From assembly GCF_021568905.1 (NCBI RefSeq), contig NZ_JAKGSB010000001.1, positions 124,001-188,000 of the forward strand: 64,000 nt of DNA, written 5' to 3'. Both the position numbers and the translations under genes were made by a program. Source of the stretch: Zavarzinia marina (lineage in GTDB: Bacteria > Pseudomonadota > Alphaproteobacteria > Zavarziniales > Zavarziniaceae). Of this stretch, positions 25,107 through 33,978 are shown piece after piece; the stretch's first letter is position 1, and each line of letters opens with the position of its first letter. The notes under the pieces are model-generated. The model had not been told where the DNA came from and made no database searches. It saw nothing but the letters and a program-made list of their open reading frames with translations.

Positions 25107-26389
25107 GGGCGGAACGGCTCTATCGGATCGCCACCTGGGCCGCGACGCCCCTGGTGCGCCCCCTGCTGGAACGCCGCCGCCAGCGGGGCAAGGAGGATGC
25201 GGCCCGCCTCGGCGAACGTCTGGGCGAGGCGGCCATGGAACGACCGGCCGGCCGCCTGCTGTGGCTCCACGGCGCCAGCGTGGGCGAGGCGCAATCGGTC
25301 CTCGGCCTGATCCGGGCCCTGATGGCGGCGGAACCCGGCCTGTCGATCCTGGTCACCACCGGCACCGTCACCTCCGCCGGCCTGATGGCGCAGCGCCTGC
25401 CGGACGGCGCGTTCCACCAGTTCGTGCCGGTCGACCATCCCCGCGCCGTCCGCCGCTTCCTCGATCATTGGCGGCCCGACGCCGCCCTCTGGGTCGAAAG
25501 CGAACTCTGGCCCAATCTGGTGCTGGATACGGCCAGGCGCGGCATTCCCATGGCGCTGGTCAACGGGCGCATGTCGGAAGGCAGTTTCGCGCGCTGGCAG
25601 AAGCGCCCGAAACTGATCGGCGCCCTGCTCGGCGCCTTTCGCTTCGTCGCCGCCCAATCGGCGGCGGATGCGGATCGGTTCACGGCGCTCGGCGCGGGCG
25701 ACGTCCGCTGCCTCGGCAATCTGAAGCTCGATGCGCCGGCCCTCGGCGCCGATGCGGCCACGGTGTCGGATCTGGCGCTCGCCTTCGGGGAGCGGCCGCG
25801 CTGGCTGGCGATTTCGACCCATCGGGGGGAGGAGACGCGCATCGCCGAAGCCCATCGCGCCATCGCCGATTTCGTGCCCGGCCTGCTGACCATCGTCGTG
25901 CCGCGCCATCCCGAACGGGGCGGCGACGTCGCGGCGGAAATGGCGGACGCGGGCCTGACCGTCGCCCGCCGCCGCATCGGCGACCCCGTGACGGGGGAGG
26001 TCGACGTCTATGTCGCCGACACGCTCGGCGAACTCGGCGTGTTCTGCCGGCTGGCCCAGGTGGTGCTGGTGGGCGGCAGTCTCGTGCCCCATGGCGGCCA
26101 GAATCCGCTGGAGCCGGCGCGGCTCGGCTGCGCCATCATCGCCGGCCCCCATATGGGCAATTTCGCCGAGGTCATGGACATGCTGCGCGCCGGCAACGCG
26201 GTGGCGGAACTGGCCCGGCCCGAGGATCTGGCCAGCGTCCTCGCCCGCCTGCTGACCGATCCGGACGAGGTCGAGGTCATGGCCGGTGCCGCGCGGGCCG
26301 TGGCGGCCCAGGGCGACGGTGTGGTCGACCGGGTGCTGGATGCCGTCCGTCCCCTGCTGACACCGGTCGCGGACGATGCGCGCCCCTGA
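25103..26389 (+). CDS. waaA: Kdo transferase WaaA (KdtA)
   Basis: This 428-residue inner-membrane GT30 enzyme transfers 3-deoxy-manno-octulosonic acid from CMP-Kdo to lipid IVA. Conserved pieces are the N-terminal anchor, LLWLHGASVGEAQSVLGLI, WVESELWPNLV, LVNGRMSEGSFARWQK and the C-terminal GGSLVPHGGQNPLEPA nucleotide-sugar motif. The start ATG overlaps the preceding stop, and the 3' end overlaps lpxK by 14 bp. The operon context is consistent with Kdo2-lipid A assembly. Confidence 0.96.
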   Translation: MRAERLYRIATWAATPLVRPLLERRRQRGKEDAARLGERLGEAAMERPAGRLLWLHGASVGEAQSVLGLIRALMAAEPGLSILVTTGTVTSAGLMAQRLPDGAFHQFVPVDHPRAVRRFLDHWRPDAALWVESELWPNLVLDTARRGIPMALVNGRMSEGSFARWQKRPKLIGALLGAFRFVAAQSAADADRFTALGAGDVRCLGNLKLDAPALGADAATVSDLALAFGERPRWLAISTHRGEETRIAEAHRAIADFVPGLLTIVVPRHPERGGDVAAEMADAGLTVARRRIGDPVTGEVDVYVADTLGELGVFCRLAQVVLVGGSLVPHGGQNPLEPARLGCAIIAGPHMGNFAEVMDMLRAGNAVAELARPEDLASVLARLLTDPDEVEVMAGAARAVAAQGDGVVDRVLDAVRPLLTPVADDARP

Positions 26390-27347
26390 GTTCTGGGCGG
26401 GGCCCGGCGACGGCGGCTGGCCGGCGCGCCTGCTGTCGCCCCTGTCGCTGATCTGGTGCGGGCTGACGCGGCGGCGCCTGGCGCGCGGGCCCGGTTACGA
26501 TCCGGGCGTGCCCGTGATCTGCATCGGCAATGTCACCGCCGGCGGCACCGGCAAGACGCCTTTCGCCATGGTCGTCGCCCGGCGCCTCGCCGCCATGGGG
26601 CGGCAGCCTCATTTCCTCTCGCGCGGGCATGGCGCCCGCATCACGGCGCCGCTGCGGGTCGCCGGGCAGGGGGCGGCCACGGTCGGGGACGAGCCGCTGC
26701 TGCTGTCGCGCGTCGCGCCCGCCTGGGTCTGCCCCGACCGGGCGGCGGGGGCGCGGGCCATGGTCGCCGCCGGGGCCGACGTCATCGTCATGGACGACGG
26801 CTTCCAGAACCCCTCGCTGGCAAAGCGCCTGTCGTTCCTGGTGATCGACGGCGGCGCCGGCCTCGGCAACGGCCGGGTGATTCCGGCCGGCCCCCTGCGC
26901 GAGCCCTGGGGCGACGCCATCGCAAGGGCCGAGGCCGTGGTGGTGGTCGGCACGGCGACGGCACCCCTGCCGGACATGGCGGGGCGGCCTGTGCTCTCGG
27001 CCGCCGTCGTGCCCCTGAACGGCGATGATTTCCGGGGTCGCCGGGTACTCGCCTTCGCCGGTATCGGCAGGCCCGCCAAATTCTTCGAGACCCTGGCGGC
27101 CACGGGGGCCGATGTGGTGGCGGGGCGGGCCTTCGCCGATCATCACCCCTTCGCGGCTTCGGAGATCGCCGATCTGAAGCGCGAGGCGGCGGCGCTCGAC
27201 GCCGTTCCCGTGACCACGGCCAAGGATTTCGCCCGCCTGGACGCTGGGGCGCGGGCCGGCATCGAAGTGCTCGAGATCACCCTCGCGCTCGACGCCGAGG
27301 GCGAAGCGCACCTCGACCAATTGCTGGCATCCTCTTTCCACGAATAG
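26376..27347 (+). CDS. lpxK: Tetraacyldisaccharide 4'-kinase LpxK
   Basis: The 323-residue enzyme phosphorylates the 4' position of the lipid A disaccharide. An N-terminal membrane-associated helix is followed by the P-loop GNVTAGGTGKTP (about residues 51-62), VIVMDDGFQNPSLAK and the C-terminal PVTTAKDFARL. It is the last gene of the msbA-DUF374-waaA-lpxK unit. The region after it (27348-27409) has a 7-bp hairpin GCACAGC/GCTGTGC (27362-27383) without a T-run. Confidence 0.96.
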   Translation: MRAPEFWAGPGDGGWPARLLSPLSLIWCGLTRRRLARGPGYDPGVPVICIGNVTAGGTGKTPFAMVVARRLAAMGRQPHFLSRGHGARITAPLRVAGQGAATVGDEPLLLSRVAPAWVCPDRAAGARAMVAAGADVIVMDDGFQNPSLAKRLSFLVIDGGAGLGNGRVIPAGPLREPWGDAIARAEAVVVVGTATAPLPDMAGRPVLSAAVVPLNGDDFRGRRVLAFAGIGRPAKFFETLAATGADVVAGRAFADHHPFAASEIADLKREAAALDAVPVTTAKDFARLDAGARAGIEVLEITLALDAEGEAHLDQLLASSFHE

Positions 27348-27361
27348 GTCTCGAAACTGCC

Positions 27362-27383
27362 GCACAGCGGGTCCATGCTGTGC
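27362..27383 (+). terminator. Hairpin between lpxK and bdhA
   Basis: GCACAGC (27362-27368), loop GGGTCCAT and GCTGTGC (27377-27383) form a perfect 7-bp stem in the 62-bp gap. There is no T-run, so this may be a weak terminator or a leader structure of the next gene. Confidence 0.35.
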
Positions 27384-27409
27384 CGCGGTAATCGTCAAGG
27401 AGATCCGTC

Positions 27410-28192
27410 ATGTTGAAAGGGCGTACAGCGATCGTCACCGGCTCCACCAGCGGCATCGGCCTCGGCATCGCGCGGGGCATGGCCGAGGCGGGCGCCAATG
27501 TGGTGATCAACGGCTTCGGCAAGCCCGAGGACATCGAGAAGGAGCGCGCCGGCCTTGAGTCCGAATTCGGCATAACCTGCGTCTATTCCCCCGCCGACAT
27601 GACCAAGCCCGAGGAAATCGCCGGCATGGTCGAGATGGCGGAAGAGAAATTCGGTTCCGTCGACATTCTGGTGAACAACGCGGGCATCCAGCTCGTCAGT
27701 GCGATCGAGGAATTCCCCATCGCCAAGTTCGACCAGATCATCGCCATCAACATGGTCTCGAACTTCCACGCGATCCGCGCCGCCCTGCCGGGCATGAAGA
27801 AGCGCAACTGGGGGCGCATCATCAACATCGCGTCGGCCCATGGCCTCGTCGCCTCGCCCTACAAGTCGGCCTATGTATCGGCGAAGCACGGCGTGGTCGG
27901 CATGACCAAGACCGTCGCCCTCGAAATCGCCGAGCAGCACATCACCTGCAACGCCATCTGCCCCGGCTTCGTCCGCACCCCGCTGGTCGAGGCGCAGATC
28001 GCCGATCAGGCCAAGGTGAACGACATGCCGGTCGAAAACGTGATCCGCGACATCATCCTCGCCTCCCAGCCGAACAAGCGTTTCGTCGAGGTCGAGGAAG
28101 TCGCGGCGCTGGCGGTGTTTCTCGCGGGCGACCACGCGCTCTCGATCAACGGCACCTCGATCTCGATCGACGGCGGCTGGACCGCGCGCTGA
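27410..28192 (+). CDS. bdhA: 3-hydroxybutyrate dehydrogenase
   Basis: This 260-residue SDR enzyme has the NAD-binding loop TGSTSGIGLGIA, NNAG, and catalytic Ser/Tyr/Lys with YVSAK. Further segments are typical of D-3-hydroxybutyrate dehydrogenases: VINGFGKPEDIEKERAGL, NWGRIINIASAHGLVASPYKSAYV and CPGFVRTPLVEAQIADQAK. It interconverts 3-hydroxybutyrate and acetoacetate with NAD, connecting PHB or ketone-body breakdown to central metabolism. The ribosome site is AAGGAGATCCGTC. A PHA synthase gene is about 20 kb away in the same window. Confidence 0.93.
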   Translation: MLKGRTAIVTGSTSGIGLGIARGMAEAGANVVINGFGKPEDIEKERAGLESEFGITCVYSPADMTKPEEIAGMVEMAEEKFGSVDILVNNAGIQLVSAIEEFPIAKFDQIIAINMVSNFHAIRAALPGMKKRNWGRIINIASAHGLVASPYKSAYVSAKHGVVGMTKTVALEIAEQHITCNAICPGFVRTPLVEAQIADQAKVNDMPVENVIRDIILASQPNKRFVEVEEVAALAVFLAGDHALSINGTSISIDGGWTAR

Positions 28193-28227
28193 GGCATGGT
28201 TTGGGGCGGGGGTGAGGGGCAGGCCGC

Positions 28228-29040
28228 TCAATCCGTCCCGACGACCTTCGTCTCGGCGCGTTTCGCCGCCGTCAGTTCGGCGGCGGACTCTTCCTTCAGG
28301 TCGATGCCGGAGATTTCCCGGCGCAGCGCCTCGCGCGCCAGCCAGGCGATCTTGTAGGCGGCGTCCGCCGGCGCCAGGCCGTCGGGGCGGATATTGGAGA
28401 CGCAGTTGCGCGCCGAATCCGCCAGCCCCTCGCGCGGGCGGAAGGTGAGATAGCAGCCGAGCGAATCGGCGGAGGTCAGGCCGGGCCGCTCCCCGATCAG
28501 CACGATCGCGAGATCGGCCTTCAAGACGGCGCCGATCGGATCGCCCACCGCGACCCGGCCCTGCTCCACCACCACCACGGCGTCGACGGCGTTGCCGTCG
28601 GCCGCGAGGCGGGGCGCCAGGGCGTCCAGGGTCGGCAGGACGTTGGCTTCCACGGCTGCCGCCGACAGACCATCGGCGACGACCACCACCAATCGGCACG
28701 GGCCGAGGGCATCGGCGAGCGCGGCGGCGGCTTCCGGCGCGATCCGGCGGCCGAGATCGGGGCGGCGGACATAGGTCGCGCGATCCTCCGCCAGGCTGTG
28801 GACCGTCGCCACGCGAAAGCCGCGCGCTTCGAGGGCGGTCCGCAGCCGGCCGCCGTCGACCGCCGACCAGACCGCGTCGCGCGCCCTGGCGTGGTCCAGG
28901 GTGAACTTCAGGTGGGCCGCGGTCGGCAGGGCATTGCCGGCGCGGCCCAGCGCGACCCTTGCGGCGGTGTAATGCCTGAGGTTCGACAGGCTGTCGGAGG
29001 CGGGAACCAGGGCCGGGAGGGCGGGCTTGTCGTCGCTCAC
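28228..29040 (-). CDS. eutC: Ethanolamine ammonia-lyase small subunit
   Basis: The 270-residue subunit starts at GTG 29040, overlapping the eutB stop by 4 bp. Recognisable stretches are TAARVALGRAGNALPT, LKFTLDHARARDAVW, RPDLGRRI and the EutC pattern VVVADGLSA. With EutB it forms the adenosylcobalamin-dependent enzyme that splits ethanolamine into acetaldehyde and ammonia. No microcompartment or other eut genes are adjacent, so ethanolamine is probably used as a nitrogen or carbon source without a carboxysome-like shell. Confidence 0.95.
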   Translation of the reverse strand: MSDDKPALPALVPASDSLSNLRHYTAARVALGRAGNALPTAAHLKFTLDHARARDAVWSAVDGGRLRTALEARGFRVATVHSLAEDRATYVRRPDLGRRIAPEAAAALADALGPCRLVVVVADGLSAAAVEANVLPTLDALAPRLAADGNAVDAVVVVEQGRVAVGDPIGAVLKADLAIVLIGERPGLTSADSLGCYLTFRPREGLADSARNCVSNIRPDGLAPADAAYKIAWLAREALRREISGIDLKEESAAELTAAKRAETKVVGTD

Positions 29041-30443
29041 TCGGCCGCCTCCAGATGGCGGGTGAGGGCGGCGAGGCCGCCCCGGCCGAGCAACGCTTGC
29101 GGATCCGGGTTCAGGCGCCCGGCACCGTCGGTCAGGCCGACTTCGGCCAGCCAGGCCTCGAACTCAGGCGCGCGGCGCCGGCCGGTGATTTCGCGCGCGC
29201 CGAGGGCGTCGTGATAGGACAGGCTCTGGTAATTCAGCATGACGTCGTCGGCGCCGGGCACGGTGATGACGAAGCTCACCCCCGCCTCGATCAGCAGCAG
29301 GAGGAGGGCGTCCATGTCGTCCTGATCGGCGTCGCAATGGTTGGTGTAACAGACGTCGACCCCCATGGGCAGGCCCAGCATCTTGCCGCAGAAATGATCC
29401 TCCAGCCCGGCGCGGGTGATCTCCTTGCCGTTGTAGAGATATTCGGGGCCGATGAAGCCGACGACCGTATTGACCAGCAAGGGCTCGAAATGACGGGCGA
29501 CGGCATAGGCCCGCGCCTCCATGGTCTGCTGGTCGACGCCGTGATGTGCATTGGCGGACAGCGCCGCGCCCTGGCCGGTCTCGAAATACATGACGTTGCG
29601 CCCGACCGTGCCCCGGCCCAGCGACAGCGCCGCGTCCCGCGCTTCCGCCAGCACCGCGAGATTGACGCCGAAGCCGGCATTGGCGCCCTCGGAGCCGGCG
29701 ATCGACTGGAACACGAGATCGACCGGCGCGCCCGCCTCGATCGCCTTGATCGCCGTCGTGACATGGCCGAGGCAGCAGGTCTGGGTCGGCACCTTCAGGC
29801 GGCCGCGCACCTCGTCCAGCAGGCCGACGATGCGGCAATAGTCCTGAACGCCGTCCGTCGCGGGATTGACGCCGAAGACGGCGTCGCCCGCCCCCAGCAG
29901 CAGGCCGTCGATCAGGCTGGCGGCGATGCCCCGGCTGTCGTCGGTCGGGTGATTGGGCTGGAGGCGGGTGGCAAAGGTGCAGGGCTGGCCGATCGTGTTG
30001 CGAAAGCCGGTCACGACCCGGCATTTGGCCGCGACCAGCACCAGATCCTGCAGGCGCATCAGCTTGGAGACGGCGGCCACCATCTCGGGGGTCAGGCCGG
30101 GGCGCAGTGCCGTCAGGGCCTCGGACGTGGCCAGCGGCGAGAGCAGCCATTCGCGGAACTGGCCCACGGTCATCGACGCGACGGGAGCGAAGGCGGCGGC
30201 GTCATGGCCGTCCAGGATCAGGCGGGTGACTTCATCGGTCTCATAGGGCACGAATTCGGCGCCGAGGAAATCCGCCAGCGGCGCATCGGCCAGCGCCATC
30301 TGGGCGGCGATGCGGTGCACCGCGCTTTCGGCCGCGATGCCGGCCAATTCGTCGCCCGAGCGCCGGGGCGTCGCCTTGGCCATCAGGTCGCGGAGATCGG
30401 GAAAGACCCATCTGGTGTCGTCCAGCGCGATCGCATAGGTCAT
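29037..30443 (-). CDS. eutB: Ethanolamine ammonia-lyase large subunit
   Basis: The 468-residue catalytic subunit is recognised by RLQPNHPTDDSRGIAASLIDGLLLGAGDAVFG-like, GLLDEVRGRLKVPTQTCCLGHVTT-like and TNHCDADQDDMDALLLLL-like segments of the TIM barrel. It binds adenosylcobalamin with EutC. The ATG at 30443 fits GAGG spaced 5 bases upstream; a GTG two codons earlier overlaps that ribosome site and is less likely. A short GC hairpin lies in its leader. Confidence 0.96.
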   Translation of the reverse strand: MTYAIALDDTRWVFPDLRDLMAKATPRRSGDELAGIAAESAVHRIAAQMALADAPLADFLGAEFVPYETDEVTRLILDGHDAAAFAPVASMTVGQFREWLLSPLATSEALTALRPGLTPEMVAAVSKLMRLQDLVLVAAKCRVVTGFRNTIGQPCTFATRLQPNHPTDDSRGIAASLIDGLLLGAGDAVFGVNPATDGVQDYCRIVGLLDEVRGRLKVPTQTCCLGHVTTAIKAIEAGAPVDLVFQSIAGSEGANAGFGVNLAVLAEARDAALSLGRGTVGRNVMYFETGQGAALSANAHHGVDQQTMEARAYAVARHFEPLLVNTVVGFIGPEYLYNGKEITRAGLEDHFCGKMLGLPMGVDVCYTNHCDADQDDMDALLLLLIEAGVSFVITVPGADDVMLNYQSLSYHDALGAREITGRRRAPEFEAWLAEVGLTDGAGRLNPDPQALLGRGGLAALTRHLEAAE

Positions 30444-30472
30444 CGCCACCTCGCCCGTAAAGCCCGAAACGC

Positions 30473-30489
30473 CGGGGCGTGACGCCCCG
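30473..30489 (-). promoter_or_regulatory. GC hairpin in the eutB leader
   Basis: CGGGGCG-TGA-CGCCCCG is a perfect 7-bp stem 30 bases upstream of the eutB start. It may influence translation or act as an attenuator. No B12-box or other riboswitch core was recognised around it. Confidence 0.35.
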
Positions 30490-30642
30490 TACCGCGATCA
30501 AAGCCGAAAAGCCGGGGAGGGGCAAGGAACTGGCGGCCGGCGAAAGCCATGGTGCCGCCGATCCGGCGCCGATTGCGATTGCCCTAGGGTATTCGCCCTT
30601 CAAACTGTGGGAAGGAGAGGAATTCGAAAGGGGGGCGATCCC

Positions 30643-31068
30643 ATGCCCATCGAAGCGACTGCCGCATCGGCCATGTTCTGGCCGCTCGCCGCCCAGGTGG
30701 CGCTCACGTTCGTCGTGCTCGTTCTCGTGCTGCTGACGCGGATCAGGTCCATGTCCGGCGGCACCACGACCATGGACAGCTACAAGGTCTACGACGGCGC
30801 CATGCCGGACTATGTCGTCCAGGCATCGCGCAACTACAGCAATCAGTACGAAATGCCGGTGCTGTTCTTCGTCGGCGGCGTTCTCGTCATCGCGCTCGGC
30901 AAGGTGGACGACATTTTCGTGCTGCTCGGCTGGATCCATGTCGGTGCCCGCGCCGTCCATGCGCTGATCCACCTGACGATCAATCAGGTGGCCGTGCGCC
31001 TTCTGATCTTCGCGGTCTCGGCGCTCGCCGTTGCCGCCATCTGGATCCGGCTGGCGCTGGCGCTCTAG
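30643..31068 (+). CDS. MAPEG-family membrane protein
   Basis: The 141-residue protein has four hydrophobic helices and the MAPEG-like middle RNYSNQYEMPVLFFVGGVL, with NQYEMPVLF a hallmark of the family (glutathione-transferase-like and eicosanoid-type membrane proteins). The ATG at 30643 follows AAGGGGGG. Bacterial MAPEG proteins of this size often have unknown substrates. Its stop overlaps the stop of the next, convergent gene by 3 bp. Confidence 0.85.
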   Translation: MPIEATAASAMFWPLAAQVALTFVVLVLVLLTRIRSMSGGTTTMDSYKVYDGAMPDYVVQASRNYSNQYEMPVLFFVGGVLVIALGKVDDIFVLLGWIHVGARAVHALIHLTINQVAVRLLIFAVSALAVAAIWIRLALAL

Positions 31069-31493
31069 TCCCGCTGAAGGATCAGGGCGAGGCCGGACGG
31101 CTTGTCGATCAGGCGCACCACGCCGCGCTCGATACGGATCGCCTCGCGCTCGGGATCGAGGTCGTTCTCCTTGCCGGCCTGATCCAGGCAGTTGCTGGGT
31201 AGGACATAGCCGTCCTTGCCCATCGCCCAGTCGCAGCGGGTGACCGTGTCGCCCGCGACGACTTCCAGCGCCTTGCCCGCGAAGGTCATGGCGAAGCCGC
31301 TGGCCATGGCCGAAAGATCGTTGCGCATGCGCTTGATGTCGTCGGGCCCGACGGTCTCGGACGCGGCCTTCAGGGTCGCTTCGAGGTCGAGGGTCCAACG
31401 CCCCTCGATGTCGGCGGCGCGGGCAGGGGCGCCCGCGCAGAGGCCGAGGACGGCGGCCGCGACGGCCGCCCGCCCGATGGACGGGAAATTCAT
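31065..31493 (-). CDS. Exported small protein, unknown
   Basis: The 142-residue product has a signal peptide (residues 1-27, ending ARA). It continues as a mature domain with IEGRWTLDLEATLKA, ASGFAMTFAGKALEVVAGDTVTRCDW and ending LALILQRD. The pattern (GxW, alternating strands, two Cys) suggests a lipocalin-like or small beta-barrel fold, but no family is recognised. It is downstream of the VWA gene by 14 bp on the same strand and probably co-transcribed. Confidence 0.7.
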   Translation of the reverse strand: MNFPSIGRAAVAAAVLGLCAGAPARAADIEGRWTLDLEATLKAASETVGPDDIKRMRNDLSAMASGFAMTFAGKALEVVAGDTVTRCDWAMGKDGYVLPSNCLDQAGKENDLDPEREAIRIERGVVRLIDKPSGLALILQRD

Positions 31494-31507
31494 CAGAGTC
31501 TCCGGTA

Positions 31508-32686
31508 TCAGCGGTTCAATTCGCGCGCGGCGGCATCCAGCCCGCTCAGGGTGAGGGGGAACATGCGCCCCTCCATCAGTTGCCGCATCACGCCGATCGA
31601 CGAGGTATGGCCCCAGTGCCGTTCCGGCGTCGGGTTCAGCCAGACCGCGTGGGGATAGATGTCGAGGGTGCGGCGCATCCATGTCTCGCCTGATTCCTCG
31701 TTCCAGTGTTCGACCGAGCCGCCGGGATAGGTGATCTCATAGGGGCTCATCGAGGCATCGCCGACGAAGATCACCTTGTAGTCGTGGGGATAGGTGTGCA
31801 GCACGTCCCAGGTCGGCATGGTGTCGGTCATGCGCCGCTTGTTGTCCTTCCACACCTTCTCGTAGAGGCAGTTGTGGAAGTAGAAATATTCGAGGTGCTT
31901 GAACTCGCTGCGCGCGGCCGAGAACAGCTCCTCGCACAGGCGAATGTAGCTGTCCATCGAGCCGCCGATGTCGAAGAAGATCAGCACCTTCACCTTGTTG
32001 CGCCGCTCGGGCCGCATCTTCAGGTCCAGCCAGCCCGCGTTGTTGGCGGTCGAGCGGATGGTGTCGGGCATGTCCAGCTCGACTTCCGCCCCCTCGCGCG
32101 CGAATTTGCGCAGGCGGCGAAGCGCGACCTTGATGTTGCGGGTGCCGAGTTCGAGGCTGTCGTCCAGGTTCTGGAATTCGCGCTTGTCCCACACCTTGAC
32201 GGCGCGGCGGTGGCGGCTCTTGTCCTGGCCGATGCGCACGCCTTCCGGATTGTAGCCATGGGCGCCGAAGGGGGATGTGCCGGCGGTGCCGATCCACTTG
32301 TTGCCGCCCTGGTGGCGGCCCTTCTGTTCCTCGAGCCGCTTCTGCAGGGTCTCCATCAGCTTGTCGAAACCGCCGAGGGATTCGATCAGCGCCTTCTCTT
32401 CCTCGGTCAGGGTCTTTTCGGCCAGCTTGCGCAGCCATTCCTCGGGAATCTCGATCGCCTCGCCGTCGGCGACGCTCTCCAGGCCCTTGAACACGGTGCC
32501 GAAGACCTTGTCGAACTTGTCGAGGTTGCGTTCGTCCTTCACCAGGGTGGCGCGCGACAGATAGTAGAAATCGTCGACGCTGTAGCTGGCGACGCCCGCC
32601 TTCATGGCCTCCAGAAGGGTCAGATATTCCTTCAGGGTGACCGGCACCTTGGCGTTCTTCAATTCGTAGAAGAAGTTGATGAACAT
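31508..32686 (-). CDS. CoxE-like VWA-domain protein
   Basis: The 392-residue protein carries a von Willebrand A domain near its middle with the metal-site motif FFDIGGSMDSYIRLCEELF (DxGxS). It is preceded by a charged region and ends in VMRQLMEGRMFPLTLSGLD. CoxE-like VWA proteins work with MoxR ATPases as chaperone-like modules that insert cofactors or remodel targets. The adjacent upstream gene encodes such an ATPase. No CO-dehydrogenase genes are nearby, so the client is unknown. Confidence 0.92.
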   Translation of the reverse strand: MFINFFYELKNAKVPVTLKEYLTLLEAMKAGVASYSVDDFYYLSRATLVKDERNLDKFDKVFGTVFKGLESVADGEAIEIPEEWLRKLAEKTLTEEEKALIESLGGFDKLMETLQKRLEEQKGRHQGGNKWIGTAGTSPFGAHGYNPEGVRIGQDKSRHRRAVKVWDKREFQNLDDSLELGTRNIKVALRRLRKFAREGAEVELDMPDTIRSTANNAGWLDLKMRPERRNKVKVLIFFDIGGSMDSYIRLCEELFSAARSEFKHLEYFYFHNCLYEKVWKDNKRRMTDTMPTWDVLHTYPHDYKVIFVGDASMSPYEITYPGGSVEHWNEESGETWMRRTLDIYPHAVWLNPTPERHWGHTSSIGVMRQLMEGRMFPLTLSGLDAAARELNR

Positions 32687-32707
32687 GGGCGTTCACCCCC
32701 CATTGCC

Positions 32708-32786
32708 GTCATCCCGGCGAAGGCCGGGATCTTGAGCCGAAAGAGTCTCTTCCGTGGAAAGGCCCCGGCCTTCGCCGGGGTGACGC
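32708..32786. repeat. Extragenic palindromic repeat, copy 2
   Basis: The unit has two arms. The left is GTCATCCCGGC-GAAG-GCCGGGAT (32708-32730) and the right is CCCCGGCC-TTC-GCCGGGG (32763-32780) followed by TGACGC. A CTCTTCCGTGGAAA core lies between. The inner 65 bp resemble the unit at 13110-13177. It fills the gap between the MoxR and VWA genes. Confidence 0.8.
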
Positions 32787-32811
32787 GCCAATAATTCGAC
32801 GCGTCCCCACG

Positions 32812-33669
32812 TCATTGCGGCGGCTGGCGTTCCTGGCGCCGCGCGAGGAAGGCCAGGCGCTCGAACAGATGGACGTCCTGCTCGTTCTTCAGGAGGGCGC
32901 CATGCATCGGCGGGATCAGCTTCTTCGGGTCGCGCTCGCGCAGCATCTCGGGCGTCAGGCTCTCGGACATCAGCAGCTTCAGCCAGTCCAGCAGTTCCGA
33001 GGTCGAGGGCTTCTTCTTCAGGCCCGGCACTTCGCGGATGTCGTAGAAGATGGTCAGCGCCTCGCGCACCAGGTCGTGCTGGATGCCGGGGTAATGGACC
33101 TCGACGATCTGGCGCATCGTATCCGGGTCGGGGAACTTGATGTAGTGGAAGAAGCAGCGGCGCAGGAAGGCGTCCGGCAATTCCTTCTCGTTGTTCGAGG
33201 TGATCATGACGATCGGGCGTTCGGCCGCCTTCACGGTCTCGCGCGTCTCGTAGACGTAGAACTCCATGCGGTCGAGCTCCTGAAGGAGATCGTTCGGGAA
33301 TTCGATGTCGGCCTTGTCGATCTCGTCGATCAGCAGGATCGGGGCGGGGGCGGCGGAGAAGGCTTCCCACAGCTTGCCCTTGACGATGTAGTTCGAAATG
33401 TCGTGCACGCGGTCGTCGCCGAGCTGGCTGTCGCGCAGCCGGCTGACGGCGTCGTACTCATAGAGGCCCTGCTGCGCCTTGGTGGTCGACTTGATGTGCC
33501 ATTGGATCAGATCGCGCCCCAGCGCCGAGGCCACTTCCTGCGCCAGCACCGTCTTGCCCGTGCCCGGCTCGCCCTTGATCAGCAGCGGGCGCTGCAGGGT
33601 GATCGCCGCATTGACCGCGACCTTGAGATCGTCGGTCGCGACATAGGACTCGGTACCTGTGAACTTCAT
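32812..33669 (-). CDS. MoxR-family AAA+ ATPase
   Basis: The 285-residue protein starts at ATG 33669 (MKFTGTESYVATDDL, the usual start of the group). Walker A is KGEPGTGKTVLA and Walker B LLIDEIDKADIEFPNDLLQEL. Sensor ITSNNEKELPDAFLRRCFF and a C-terminal lid complete the AAA+ core. MoxR ATPases act with VWA partners on assembly or activation of other complexes. It is encoded directly upstream of the VWA gene, separated by a repeat. A very long antisense frame extending upstream of this start is a shadow of the RTX gene. Confidence 0.93.
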   Translation of the reverse strand: MKFTGTESYVATDDLKVAVNAAITLQRPLLIKGEPGTGKTVLAQEVASALGRDLIQWHIKSTTKAQQGLYEYDAVSRLRDSQLGDDRVHDISNYIVKGKLWEAFSAAPAPILLIDEIDKADIEFPNDLLQELDRMEFYVYETRETVKAAERPIVMITSNNEKELPDAFLRRCFFHYIKFPDPDTMRQIVEVHYPGIQHDLVREALTIFYDIREVPGLKKKPSTSELLDWLKLLMSESLTPEMLRERDPKKLIPPMHGALLKNEQDVHLFERLAFLARRQERQPPQ

Positions 33670-33978
33670 CGCCGGCGTTTCCCGTGAATATTTCCGCAAC
33701 GTCGTCATGAAACTAGGGGCCCATGTCGGCCCGATCAAGCGCCATGGATCCGACGTCGCGTCGGCCCCGGCATCGGCCGGCCATTGCGAAGGCCGCCACG
33801 GATTCGGTCGGCGGGAGAGATTCTCTAGGTATGAGGGTAAGATGACGCAGAACATTCCAAAATAGACAATATGGTTGTCACGGAGCCGTAAATTGTCGCT
33901 GACACCATCCCCCGCCATCGCCTGCGGCCGTCTTGGCTGCGGGATCAGTTTCCGTGGTGTATTCGGGGGGATTTCACA
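33670..33978. other. 309-bp divergent promoter region, moxR / RTX nuclease
   Basis: The gap holds the promoters of both flanking genes. An AT-richer stretch (about 33815-33900) includes the imperfect direct repeats TTGTCAC (33875) and TTGTCGC (33893). No gene, RNA or clear operator was recognised here. Confidence 0.5.

Noticed and set aside
30444-30642. Adenosylcobalamin riboswitch in front of eutB
   Set aside because: No B12 box or conserved core could be seen; only a simple hairpin is present.
33875-33899. TTGTCAC and TTGTCGC as a possible Pho box before the nuclease
   Set aside because: The two half-sites are 18 bases apart rather than the 11 expected for PhoB half-sites, and one is imperfect.
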